A stretch of 38,770 bases of DNA from Terrisporobacter petrolearius (GTDB lineage Bacteria; Bacillota; Clostridia; Peptostreptococcales; Peptostreptococcaceae). The notes under the pieces were generated by a model. It had not been told where the DNA came from. It saw only the letters and a program-made list of their open reading frames with translations, and did no database searches. Positions 29,715 to 36,728 of this stretch are shown here, one piece after another. The translations under genes were made by a program, and so were the position numbers. Numbering within the stretch: position 1 is the stretch's first letter; every line of letters starts with the position of its first letter. The stretch lies in contig NZ_JAHZMO010000031.1 in NCBI RefSeq assembly GCF_020748185.1, positions 1-38,770 on the forward strand, written 5' to 3'.

Positions 29715-30299
29715 TTACATTCCTAATTCTTTAAAGTCTCTACTTCCTGGCTTAACTAATTCTTCTTTTCCTTCTTTGCAAAGAGGGCATTCATCAGCTT
29801 CATAGACTTGTATATCTAATTTTATAGCACTGTATATCGGCATTCCTATATCTTCGCTAGTTCTATTTGCTATACAAGCAACACCTATTACTTCTCCACC
29901 TAAAGCTTCTAAACATTTTTTGGCTTCTATTGTTGATTTCCCTGTTGTAACAACATCTTCTGCTATTATTATTTTAGCACCTGGCTTAACTTCGAATCCT
30001 CTTCTAAGCTGTACTACTCCGTCTTTTCTCTCAGTAAATACTGATTCTTTTTTAAGTTGTCTTCCAAGTTCATAAGAAACTATTACTCCACCCATAGCTG
30101 GCCCAACTACTAAATCTATATCTAAATCTTTTATTTGATCAACAACTGTACTTAATACTTGTTCTGCGTACTCTGGAAATCTTAACACCTTTGCACATTG
30201 TACATATCTATTACTATGCTTTCCTGATGATAATAAAAAATGTCCTTCTAATAATGCATCACTTTTCTTTAATATTTCAACTACATCTACTTTACTCAT
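29715..30299 (-). CDS. pyrE: Orotate phosphoribosyltransferase
   Basis: Makes OMP from orotate and PRPP. The 194-residue protein has the PRPP-binding motif [11 protein letters not shown] (113-123) and the flexible loop region near [14 protein letters not shown] CxxC (ECPLC) near the C-terminus is common in this clostridial subgroup. It is the last gene of pyrBKDE. The OMP decarboxylase gene pyrF is not in the window. Confidence 0.96.
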   Translation of the reverse strand: MSKVDVVEILKKSDALLEGHFLLSSGKHSNRYVQCAKVLRFPEYAEQVLSTVVDQIKDLDIDLVVGPAMGGVIVSYELGRQLKKESVFTERKDGVVQLRRGFEVKPGAKIIIAEDVVTTGKSTIEAKKCLEALGGEVIGVACIANRTSEDIGMPIYSAIKLDIQVYEADECPLCKEGKEELVKPGSRDFKELGM

Positions 30300-30358
30300 T
30301 TTGATATTCCTCCAATTTACCTTATTTATATTATTTCACTTTTAATCAATTTTCTATA

Positions 30359-31261
30359 TTAAATAATTCCTCTTATTTCATCAAGAGTCTTAATTCCTTC
30401 TTGTTTCATAAATTTTTCTATTCCATCTATTATTTCAAGTCCTATTTTGGGATTTACAAAGTTTGCTGTTCCCACTTGGATACAAGAAGAGCCTGCCATT
30501 ATAAATTCTATAGCATCATTTGCATTTGTTATTCCACCCATTCCCCATACTGGTATTTCTATATTTCTAGAAACTTCGTTAACCATTCTAAGAGCTATTG
30601 GTTTTATTGCCGGTCCAGATAATCCTGCATAAACATTTTCAAATATAGGTTTTCTTTTGTTTATATCTATTGCTAAAGCTTTGAATGTGTTTACTAAAGA
30701 AACTCCATCCGCTCCTTCTTCTTCACATACTCTAGCCATACCTACTATATCTTCAGCATTTGGAGATAATTTTATTACAAGAGGTTTATCTACAACTTTT
30801 CTAACTTCTCTAACAACTTCTCTTGCAACTTCATTTTTTATTCCAAAAGCCATTCCTCCAGCTTTTACATTTGGACAAGATATATTTAACTCTATTACGT
30901 CTACATCTCTTCCTCTTAGTAATTCAGCACCTTTTATATAGTCATCTAATGTTCCTCCACCAAGGTTTACTATCCTCACTAAGTCTAAATCAGAGAAAAA
31001 AGGCAGCTCTTTATCTATAAATCCTTGTATCCCTGGATTTTCTAAGCCTACACTATTCATCATTCCAGATGGAGTTTCAAACACTCTCATACCATTGTTT
31101 CCATCTTTTTGATTTAGTGTAAGCCCTTTAGAACTTATCCCACCTAGTTTTTCTATATCATAAATTCCATTGTATTCTTTCCCAAATCCAAAAGTTCCAG
31201 ACGCCATTATTACCGGATTTTTAAAATTAACATCTTTGAATTTTACATTTAAATTAACCAT
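30359..31261 (-). CDS. pyrD: Dihydroorotate dehydrogenase B, catalytic subunit
   Basis: Oxidises dihydroorotate to orotate, passing electrons to PyrK and then NAD. The 300-residue FMN TIM-barrel protein carries Cys129 in [10 protein letters not shown] as the active-site base, typical of class 1B enzymes (class 2 uses serine). Other marks are MASGTFGFG at the N-terminus and GMGGI near the FMN phosphate site. Its start overlaps the end of pyrK by 8 nt, consistent with a PyrD2-PyrK2 complex. Confidence 0.96.
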   Translation of the reverse strand: MVNLNVKFKDVNFKNPVIMASGTFGFGKEYNGIYDIEKLGGISSKGLTLNQKDGNNGMRVFETPSGMMNSVGLENPGIQGFIDKELPFFSDLDLVRIVNLGGGTLDDYIKGAELLRGRDVDVIELNISCPNVKAGGMAFGIKNEVAREVVREVRKVVDKPLVIKLSPNAEDIVGMARVCEEEGADGVSLVNTFKALAIDINKRKPIFENVYAGLSGPAIKPIALRMVNEVSRNIEIPVWGMGGITNANDAIEFIMAGSSCIQVGTANFVNPKIGLEIIDGIEKFMKQEGIKTLDEIRGII

Positions 31262-31946
31262 TGAAAATCACGTCCTCTCCTCTGAATACCGGGCCATCTT
31301 TACAAGTTTTTTTATTTCCAAATTTAGTTTTGCATGTACATACTAAACATGCTCCTACGCCACATGCCATGTGGTTTTCTAGTGAAACGAATAATTTTGT
31401 ATTTGTTCCTTCTACCATATTAACTAGTTTTTCCATCATTGGTGTGGGCCCACAAGTTAATATATAATCATATTTTTCTATATCTAAAATATCTGTAACA
31501 AAAGTATTACCTACAGCAACATTTACTTCGTTACAAACTTCGTTGTATTTATCTATTAGTATCGGTTCATTTCTGAAACCTAAGTATGCATCACAGTTTG
31601 GAATGTTTTTTGCGACTAAATAGAGTGGCGCAACTCCTATTCCTCCTCCTACTAATGCTACTTTTCCTTCTACTTTTTCATAACCATTACCATAAGGACC
31701 TTCTAATTTTATTGTTTCTTCTGGTTTTAATTTACTAAGTATTTTTGTTCCTTCTCCTACAACTTTGTATAAGAAACTTATACTATTTTCATCTATATCA
31801 TGAATGCTTATGGGTCTTGATAATAAAGGGTAATTATTCCACGCTCTTAACATATAAAATTGACCCATTTCACCTTTAAATTTTCCTTGTACTTCCATTA
31901 AGTACATTTCTTCCCCAATATACTCATTTCTAATTACTTTATACAT
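31254..31946 (-). CDS. pyrK: Dihydroorotate dehydrogenase B, electron-transfer subunit
   Basis: The FAD and [2Fe-2S] subunit that links PyrD to NAD. The 230-residue protein has the FAD motif RPISIHD (44-50), the NAD-binding [10 protein letters not shown], and four cysteines, 195, 200, 203 and 215, placed to bind the [2Fe-2S] cluster. GGAGG is 7 nt before the start. The space upstream, between this site and pyrB, is filled by a GC-rich element. Confidence 0.95.
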   Translation of the reverse strand: MYKVIRNEYIGEEMYLMEVQGKFKGEMGQFYMLRAWNNYPLLSRPISIHDIDENSISFLYKVVGEGTKILSKLKPEETIKLEGPYGNGYEKVEGKVALVGGGIGVAPLYLVAKNIPNCDAYLGFRNEPILIDKYNEVCNEVNVAVGNTFVTDILDIEKYDYILTCGPTPMMEKLVNMVEGTNTKLFVSLENHMACGVGACLVCTCKTKFGNKKTCKDGPVFRGEDVIFNG

Positions 31947-31960
31947 TTTGTATCCTCCAT

Positions 31961-32065
31961 AAAATTCGCTTCGCTTAAGCCACTGCGTGGGCGCTACAGT
32001 TCATGTCGCCAACGAGATGCCTTCACTAGTACTTCAGGCAACGACCTTGCTCAAAATTTGCTTTG
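31961..32065. repeat. GC-rich intergenic element of unknown nature
   Basis: Between the pyrB stop codon and the pyrK ribosome binding site lies about 105 nt whose inner 86 nt are about 56% GC, in a neighbourhood near 30%. It is bounded by a near-identical 13-nt direct repeat, AAAATTCGCTTCG (31961-31973) and AAAATTTGCTTTG (32053-32065), 11 of 13 matching. It fits exactly between the two genes without harming either. No reading frame of use and no strong hairpin are seen. A small mobile or repeated element is my guess. Confidence 0.5.
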
Positions 32066-32069
32066 TTCC

Positions 32070-32993
32070 TTATTTGTTTATATCTACACCTAATAGCTTC
32101 ATAATTAAAGCCATTCTTACATACATACCATAAGTAGCTTGCTTAAAATAAACTGCTCTTTCATCATCATCCACTTCTGTAGATATTTCGTTTACTCTTG
32201 GCAGAGGATGTAATATAAGCATATCTTCTTTTGCATTTTCCATCTTTTCTTTATCTAGTATATAAGTATCTTTTAATCTTTCGTATTCATCACTATCAAC
32301 AAATCTTTCTTTTTGAATTCTAGTCATATAAAGTAAATCTAGATTTTTTAAAGATTCATCTAAATACGATGTTTGGCAATATGAATTACTTTGGATTTTT
32401 TCTTTTATATATTCTGGCATTTTTAGTTCTTCAGGTGATATAAAAACAAATTTATTATTTTCGTATCTAGTCATTGCTTTTACTAATGAATGAACTGTTC
32501 TTCCATATTTTAAATCACCACATAGTCCTATTATGTGATTACTTAAAGTTCCTTTTAGGGATTTTATTGTGAGTAAGTCAGTAAGGGTTTGAGTTGGGTG
32601 TTGATTTCCACCGTCTCCTGCATTAATGAATGGTACACTCGTGTATTTAATCGCTTCTTCTGCCGCTCCTGCAACAGGATGTCTCATAACTATAAGATCT
32701 ACATATCCAGATACAACTCTCATTGTATCTCCTAATGATTCTCCTTTAGATACTGATGAAGAATTCGGTTCAGAAAAACCTATTATCTCCCCACCTAAAC
32801 GTTTCATGGCAGTTTCAAAGCTTAATCTTGTTCTTGTTGATGGCTCATAAAATAAAGTAGCCATTAATTTTCCTTCACATACACGAGAATATGCTGATGG
32901 ATTTTTCATAATATCCTCAGCTAAGTTTAATATTACATCTATTTCTTTAATAGAAAAGTCTTCTGGTTGGATTAAATTCCTTGATTTTAACAT
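32070..32993 (-). CDS. pyrB: Aspartate carbamoyltransferase, catalytic chain
   Basis: Makes carbamoyl-aspartate, the first committed pyrimidine step. The 307-residue protein has the carbamoyl-phosphate motif [10 protein letters not shown] (51-60), and HPLPR near the C-terminus. No regulatory chain gene pyrI follows. It is the first gene of pyrBKDE; its ribosome binding site AAGGAGG abuts a PyrR-type RNA hairpin, so translation is probably lowered when UMP is high. Confidence 0.97.
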   Translation of the reverse strand: MLKSRNLIQPEDFSIKEIDVILNLAEDIMKNPSAYSRVCEGKLMATLFYEPSTRTRLSFETAMKRLGGEIIGFSEPNSSSVSKGESLGDTMRVVSGYVDLIVMRHPVAGAAEEAIKYTSVPFINAGDGGNQHPTQTLTDLLTIKSLKGTLSNHIIGLCGDLKYGRTVHSLVKAMTRYENNKFVFISPEELKMPEYIKEKIQSNSYCQTSYLDESLKNLDLLYMTRIQKERFVDSDEYERLKDTYILDKEKMENAKEDMLILHPLPRVNEISTEVDDDERAVYFKQATYGMYVRMALIMKLLGVDINK

Positions 32994-33005
32994 ATTTTCC
33001 TCCTT

Positions 33006-33028
33006 TTTTAGCCTCTCTGGACTAAATT
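33006..33028 (-). promoter_or_regulatory. PyrR-binding RNA loop at the pyrB ribosome binding site
   Basis: The minus strand has TTTAGTCCAGAGAGGCTAAA, with the loop AGTCCAGAGAGGCT identical to the core of PyrR binding loops in Bacillus pyr attenuators. TTTAG and CTAAA form the stem. The hairpin ends 1 nt before the AAGGAGG of pyrB (32999-33005), and no terminator lies between it and the gene. This suggests that PyrR with UMP hides the ribosome binding site. Confidence 0.8.
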
Positions 33029-33051
33029 TAAAAGTATTTCATATCTCTAGT

Positions 33052-33080
33052 AGGTTATCACTTTTGCATTTTCATGTCAA
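33052..33080 (-). promoter_or_regulatory. Promoter of the pyrBKDE operon
   Basis: TTGACA (33075-33080) and TAACCT (33052-33057), preceded by an extended TG, are 17 nt apart on the minus strand. Transcription would start about 50 nt before the pyrB start codon, leaving room for little except the PyrR loop. Confidence 0.65.
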
Positions 33081-33094
33081 TATTTTTAGCAATT

Positions 33095-33127
33095 AAAAAA
33101 CAGAAGATATTTCTATCTTCTGTTTTT
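33095..33127. terminator. Terminator after glutamate dehydrogenase, usable in both directions
   Basis: A 14-bp perfect stem (AAAAACAGAAGATA and complement) with a 4-nt loop, T-rich on either strand. It insulates gdhA from the pyr promoter. Confidence 0.85.
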
Positions 33128-33176
33128 ATCTTTATATTAAATTTATACGCATCCTAAGAAAACGTTTATTATATTC

Positions 33177-34520
33177 TTATACTAAACCTTGAGCCATCAT
33201 AGCATCAGCTACTTTTAAGAATCCAGCTACATTTGCACCAGCAACTAAGTTATATCCGAATCCATAAGTTTGAGAAGCATTAGCACAAGCATCATGTATT
33301 CCAACCATTATAGTTTCTAATTGAGCATATACTTCTTCTGGCGTAAATACAGTTTTACCTGAGTTTTGACCCATTTCTATACAAGAGCAAGCAACTCCAC
33401 CAGCATTAGCAGCTTTAGAAGGTCCTACTATTATTCCATTGTCTTGTAAGTATTTTATTGCTTCATTAGTTGAAGACATGTTTGATCCTTCACATACGAA
33501 TTTGCATCCATTTGCAACTATAGTTTTAGCATCATCTATTAATATTTCATTTTGAGTAGCACATGGTATATATAAATCAGCTTTTACTTCCCATGGTTTT
33601 TTACCAGCTACGAAAGTTGATCCTGGGAATTTATCAGCGTATGGAGCACATACGTTTTTACCTGAATTTCTTAATTCAAGCATATATGCAACTTTTTCTC
33701 CACTTATTCCATTTGGATCATGTATATATCCATCTGGTCCAGATATTGTAACTAATTTAGCTCCTAATTCATTTAATTTTTGTGCAGTTCCCCAAGCAAC
33801 GTTTCCAAATCCAGATATAGCAACTTCTTTACCTGCTAATTTTTCTCCATTTGCTTCTAACATTGCATTTGCAAAGAATACTATTCCGTATCCAGTAGCT
33901 TCAGTTCTTCCTCTTAATCCACCGTAAGAAAGTCCTTTACCAGTTAAAACACCTTCAAATCTATTTACTAATCTTTTATATTGTCCAAACATATATCCTA
34001 CTTCTCTTGCACCAACACCTAAGTCTCCAGCTGGTATATCTGTTTCTGGTCCTATATGTCTATATAATTCAGTCATGAATGCTTGACAGAATCTCATTAT
34101 TTCTGCATCAGATTTTCCATTTGGATCAAAATCAGATCCACCTTTACCTCCACCTATTGGAAGACCAGTTAAACTGTTTTTGAATATTTGCTCAAATCCT
34201 AAGAATTTTATTATCCCTGGGTAAACGTTTGGCGCAAATCTCAAACCACCTTTATATGGTCCTATTGCACTATTGAATTGATATCTGTATCCTTTATTTA
34301 CTTGTACTTTACCATTATCATCTGTCCAAACAACTCTAAATGTTATTCCTCTTTCTGGTTCTGTTAATCTTTCTAATATAGCAGCTTTTTCATACTCTGG
34401 ATGTTTTTCCATTACTGGTGCTAATGAAGATAAAACTTCTTCAACTGTTTGGTGAAATTCTACTTCACCTGGATTATTTTTTTTACAAAGTTCGATACAC
34501 TCTTGTACGTAATTAGACAT
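33177..34520 (-). CDS. gdhA: Glutamate dehydrogenase, hexameric, Clostridium symbiosum type
   Basis: Interconverts glutamate and 2-oxoglutarate plus ammonia. The 447-residue protein closely follows the C. symbiosum/E. coli GdhA family: substrate-site Lys90 in GPYKGGLRFAP, catalytic Lys126 in GGGKGGSDFDPNGK, Asp166 in PAGDLGVGARE, and the dinucleotide fold at SGFGNVAWG. This is not the longer-loop type known as C. difficile GluD. NAD or NADP preference cannot be settled by eye. AAGGGGG lies 9 nt before the start; a strong promoter with repeated sequence lies about 95-125 nt upstream. Confidence 0.95.
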   Translation of the reverse strand: MSNYVQECIELCKKNNPGEVEFHQTVEEVLSSLAPVMEKHPEYEKAAILERLTEPERGITFRVVWTDDNGKVQVNKGYRYQFNSAIGPYKGGLRFAPNVYPGIIKFLGFEQIFKNSLTGLPIGGGKGGSDFDPNGKSDAEIMRFCQAFMTELYRHIGPETDIPAGDLGVGAREVGYMFGQYKRLVNRFEGVLTGKGLSYGGLRGRTEATGYGIVFFANAMLEANGEKLAGKEVAISGFGNVAWGTAQKLNELGAKLVTISGPDGYIHDPNGISGEKVAYMLELRNSGKNVCAPYADKFPGSTFVAGKKPWEVKADLYIPCATQNEILIDDAKTIVANGCKFVCEGSNMSSTNEAIKYLQDNGIIVGPSKAANAGGVACSCIEMGQNSGKTVFTPEEVYAQLETIMVGIHDACANASQTYGFGYNLVAGANVAGFLKVADAMMAQGLV

Positions 34521-34608
34521 TTTTTAAAGCCCCCTTAATTAATAAGTAAATTTATTTATCATTCATGTTTGTTATTTAATTGGTAAGATTTTATGCTTTC
34601 CTTACTCT

Positions 34609-34652
34609 CAATTGAATTGTAGCATAGTAAAATCTCTACGCGCAATTGAATT
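34609..34652 (-). promoter_or_regulatory. gdhA promoter framed by a direct repeat
   Basis: TTGCGC (34640-34645) and TACAAT (34616-34621, preceded by TGC) are 18 nt apart on the minus strand. The 10-nt repeat CAATTGAATT (plus strand) occurs at 34609-34618 and 34643-34652, one copy overlapping each promoter box. This suits a regulator binding twice at the promoter. Confidence 0.5.
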
Positions 34653-34686
34653 TTTGTTTAATTTATAATTTAATTTTTGTTTAATT
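34651..34686 (+). repeat. 13-nt tandem repeat upstream of the gdhA promoter
   Basis: TTTTTGTTTAATT occurs at 34651-34663 and again at 34674-34686, a 23-nt period, roughly two helical turns. Confidence 0.45.
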
Positions 34687-35376
34687 GATGTTATATTTAA
34701 CACTATTATTTTTACTATTTTAAAGCTAAAAACTATAATTACTATTATTTTAAATATATTTATTTTCTAGATTCTTAATAAGAAGATTGTTAATTCTTAC
34801 TCATTTATATGAATTTTTTAATATTGCAAAACAGCTTTATTCATAACATATTTCTTATTTTAGGAAAACCTTATCCATTTAATTTTCTCATTTCACTTTA
34901 AATACCATACTTTTCCTTAACTTTGACTAAAATAATTAAACTTATTTAACATATTCAATCTAATTATAACTTAGTTAAATTTTATTCAATATCCATGCAT
35001 TTAACTTGCAGGTTATTTTTCAATATTCAGACTATTTAAATTATATAATATAATAAAATTCATAATGTATATTTTTTATTTTTTGTCGAAAATATGCATA
35101 AAGTATATATTTTATTTATATTTGCTATATTATTTAGACATATTAACTCATGAACTACCTTGTATTTTAGATTTTTACTGCGCAAAAAAATTTTAAAATT
35201 TTTAATTAAATTATAAAATAATAAGTTTTAATTACAATTTAATTTAATTTTTATATAATATATAGTTTTTTATTAAGGTTTACTTAAAATTTTCAACTTG
35301 TTTTTTTTCATATTATACCAATTATATAACCCCTTAAAATCTATCTTTATTACCATTTTATAAGCCTAAGTTTCTG

Positions 35377-35405
35377 TTGTTATATTTGGTAAATTTTGCT
35401 ATAAT
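35377..35405 (+). promoter_or_regulatory. Promoter of the first ferredoxin gene
   Basis: TTGTTA (35377-35382) and TATAAT (35400-35405, preceded by TGC) are 17 nt apart, about 40 nt before the start codon. This is a strong extended promoter. Confidence 0.7.
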
Positions 35406-35442
35406 GAACTTAATTATATAAGACAAAGGAGGGGGTACTAAA

Positions 35443-35613
35443 ATGGCTTATAAAATAACTGATGATTGTATAGCTTGTGGATCTTGTACTGAAGAGTGTC
35501 CAAATGATGCTATAATATCTGGGGACGAAAAATACGAAATAAATGCAGACGAATGTTTAGATTGTGGTTCTTGTGCTGATGCATGTCCAAACGATGCTAT
35601 AGTATCTGAATAA
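35443..35613 (+). CDS. 2[4Fe-4S] ferredoxin, first copy
   Basis: A 56-residue clostridial ferredoxin. Two CxxCxxCxxxCP motifs, CIACGSCTEECP and CLDCGSCADACP, bind two [4Fe-4S] clusters. It carries low-potential electrons for enzymes such as hydrogenase and pyruvate:ferredoxin oxidoreductase. GGAGGGGG is close upstream of the ATG. It has its own promoter and terminator. The second ferredoxin gene follows 136 nt downstream and shares MAYKI and INADEC, so the two are tandem duplicates. Confidence 0.96.
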   Translation: MAYKITDDCIACGSCTEECPNDAIISGDEKYEINADECLDCGSCADACPNDAIVSE

Positions 35614-35623
35614 TGTCTACATA

Positions 35624-35664
35624 AAACTATTCGAGATAATAAATTATCTTGAATAGTTTTTTTT
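35624..35664 (+). terminator. Terminator of the first ferredoxin gene
   Basis: AAAACTATTC-x-AGATAA pairs with TTATCT-x-GAATAGTTTT around a 4-nt loop, followed by a run of T on the plus strand. Confidence 0.85.
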
Positions 35665-35678
35665 ATATAGTTTTCTCA

Positions 35679-35708
35679 TTGTACTTTTTTATCAAATTTT
35701 GTTATAAT
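35679..35708 (+). promoter_or_regulatory. Promoter of the second ferredoxin gene
   Basis: TTGTAC (35679-35684) and TATAAT (35703-35708, in TGTTATAAT) are 18 nt apart. The TTTTG[C/T]TATAATGA stretch repeats that of the first copy, showing that the promoter was duplicated with the gene. A second TATAAT at 35719-35724 is an alternative -10. Confidence 0.6.
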
Positions 35709-35749
35709 GATATTGCATTATAATTATACATAACAAGGAGGACCTATCA

Positions 35750-35920
35750 ATGGCTTACAAAATAGGTGATGCTTGCATAAGCTGTGGCGCTTGTGCAGAT
35801 GAATGTCCAGTAGAATGCATATCAGCTGGAGATGATATCTACGTAATAAATGCAGATGAGTGTATCGAGTGCGGTGCATGTAATAGTGTTTGTCCAGTGG
35901 AAGCTCCACAACAAGACTAA
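35750..35920 (+). CDS. 2[4Fe-4S] ferredoxin, second copy
   Basis: A 56-residue ferredoxin with CISCGACADECP and CIECGACNSVCP cluster motifs. AAGGAGG lies about 8 nt before the ATG. Compared with the first copy it differs in the residue pairs after each motif (VEC and VEA in place of NDA), and its C-terminus ends EAPQQD. An extra Cys23 follows the first motif. These changes could shift redox potential or partner choice. It converges on rex, sharing a terminator. Confidence 0.96.
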   Translation: MAYKIGDACISCGACADECPVECISAGDDIYVINADECIECGACNSVCPVEAPQQD

Positions 35921-35922
35921 TT

Positions 35923-35967
35923 AAAAAGCTATTCAAATTATATTATATAATTTGAATAGCTTTTTTT
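35923..35967. terminator. Bidirectional terminator between ferredoxin and rex
   Basis: AAAAAGCTATTCAAATTAT and its complement form a near-perfect 19-bp stem, with T-runs outward on both strands, between converging genes. Confidence 0.85.
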
Positions 35968-35979
35968 AATTCATTATCT

Positions 35980-36612
35980 TTATAAAAGATCTTCTTTCAT
36001 TAAGTATGATAATGTAAATAAACTTTCAGTTAAGTTAACGTTTTCTACTATTACATCCTTAGAAACATTTAAATCAATTGGGGCGAAGTTCCAAATTCCT
36101 GTTACTCCTGCATTAACTAGTCTATCTGCTAACTGCTGAGCTCCGTTCTTTGGCACACACAGAATTCCGATATCTATATTATTTTCTTTTATATATTCTT
36201 CTATAAAATCTGAATCTAATATTTCAAATTCTCTTATTTTTAATCCTATTACTTTAGGATTAGCATCAAATAACGCCTTTATCTCGAATCCAGCATTTCT
36301 AAAACCTGCATAGTTCGCTATTGCTTGACCTAAATTTCCCGCACCTATAAGTACAGCGCTATATGACTTATCTAAACCTAAAATCTTTCCTATTTCAGTG
36401 TGTAAGTCTTCGATGTTGTACCCATATCCTTGTTGGCCAAATCCTCCAAAGTTATTCAAATCTTGTCTAATTTGCGAAGCAGTGAATCCAATTATATCAC
36501 TTAACTCTTTAGAAGAGATTCTTTGTATATCTTTTTTTAACAAGTCCCCTAAATATCTATAGTATTTAGGCAATCTTCTTATAACGGCCATCGAAATATT
36601 TTTATTAGCCAT
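35980..36612 (-). CDS. rex: Redox-sensing transcriptional repressor Rex
   Basis: Binds DNA when NADH/NAD is low and lets go when NADH is high, controlling fermentation genes. The 210-residue protein has an N-terminal winged helix (about 1-75; RRLPKYYRYL and SSKELSDIIGFTASQIRQDL) and a Rossmann domain with GAGNLGQ (90-96). GGGGGTGA precedes the start. It lies beside two ferredoxin genes, a fitting partner for redox control, but no clear Rex operator (TTGTTAAnnnnTTAACAA) was found upstream of them. Confidence 0.95.
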   Translation of the reverse strand: MANKNISMAVIRRLPKYYRYLGDLLKKDIQRISSKELSDIIGFTASQIRQDLNNFGGFGQQGYGYNIEDLHTEIGKILGLDKSYSAVLIGAGNLGQAIANYAGFRNAGFEIKALFDANPKVIGLKIREFEILDSDFIEEYIKENNIDIGILCVPKNGAQQLADRLVNAGVTGIWNFAPIDLNVSKDVIVENVNLTESLFTLSYLMKEDLL

Positions 36613-36659
36613 TAGTTCACCCCCAGTATAATTGTTTTGTTATTATTATTTTTGTGAAT

Positions 36660-36689
36660 AGTATAACACTCTTGATTATATTATACCAA
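36660..36689 (-). promoter_or_regulatory. Likely rex promoter
   Basis: TTGGTA (36684-36689) and TATACT (36660-36665) are 18 nt apart on the minus strand. It overlaps the opposed promoter of the ABC-F gene. Confidence 0.4.
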
Positions 36690-36700
36690 AACATTATAAT
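36672..36700 (+). promoter_or_regulatory. Promoter of the ABC-F gene
   Basis: TTGATT (36672-36677) and TATAAT (36695-36700) are 17 nt apart, with the start codon 28 nt downstream. It also rules out an upstream start at 36654, which would lie before the promoter. Confidence 0.7.
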
Positions 36701-36728
36701 TTTAGATAGTTCAAGGAGGTATAAATTT

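Larger units (their letters stand above)
34521..35442. other. Long AT-rich non-coding region between gdhA and the ferredoxin genes
   Basis: About 920 nt with no reading frame of credible length, base composition near 80% AT, and no recognised riboswitch or RNA gene. The end next to gdhA holds its promoter and short direct repeats; the right end holds the ferredoxin promoter. The middle (about 34700-35340) shows only scattered AT-rich palindromes. Confidence 0.7.

Noticed and set aside
32994..33094. A Bacillus-type pyr terminator/antiterminator in the pyrB leader
   Set aside because: The only strong hairpin there (33095-33127) lies upstream of the promoter and belongs to gdhA.
34700..35340. 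CodY-type boxes in the gdhA-ferredoxin spacer
   Set aside because: Several AATTTTC fragments occur, but none matches the full AATTTTCnGAAAATT well enough to stand out in such AT-rich DNA.
35724..35936. A 70-codon minus-strand frame over the second ferredoxin
   Set aside because: The plus strand encodes a perfect two-cluster ferredoxin with a ribosome binding site; the minus frame has neither.
36613..36728. A possible Rex operator in the rex/ABC-F spacer
   Set aside because: TTGTTA occurs once, but no matching TAACAA partner at the right distance was found.
36654..36728. A longer N-terminus for the ABC-F protein
   Set aside because: The added 25 residues would begin upstream of the promoter boxes, have no ribosome binding site and do not fit the ABC-F family start.
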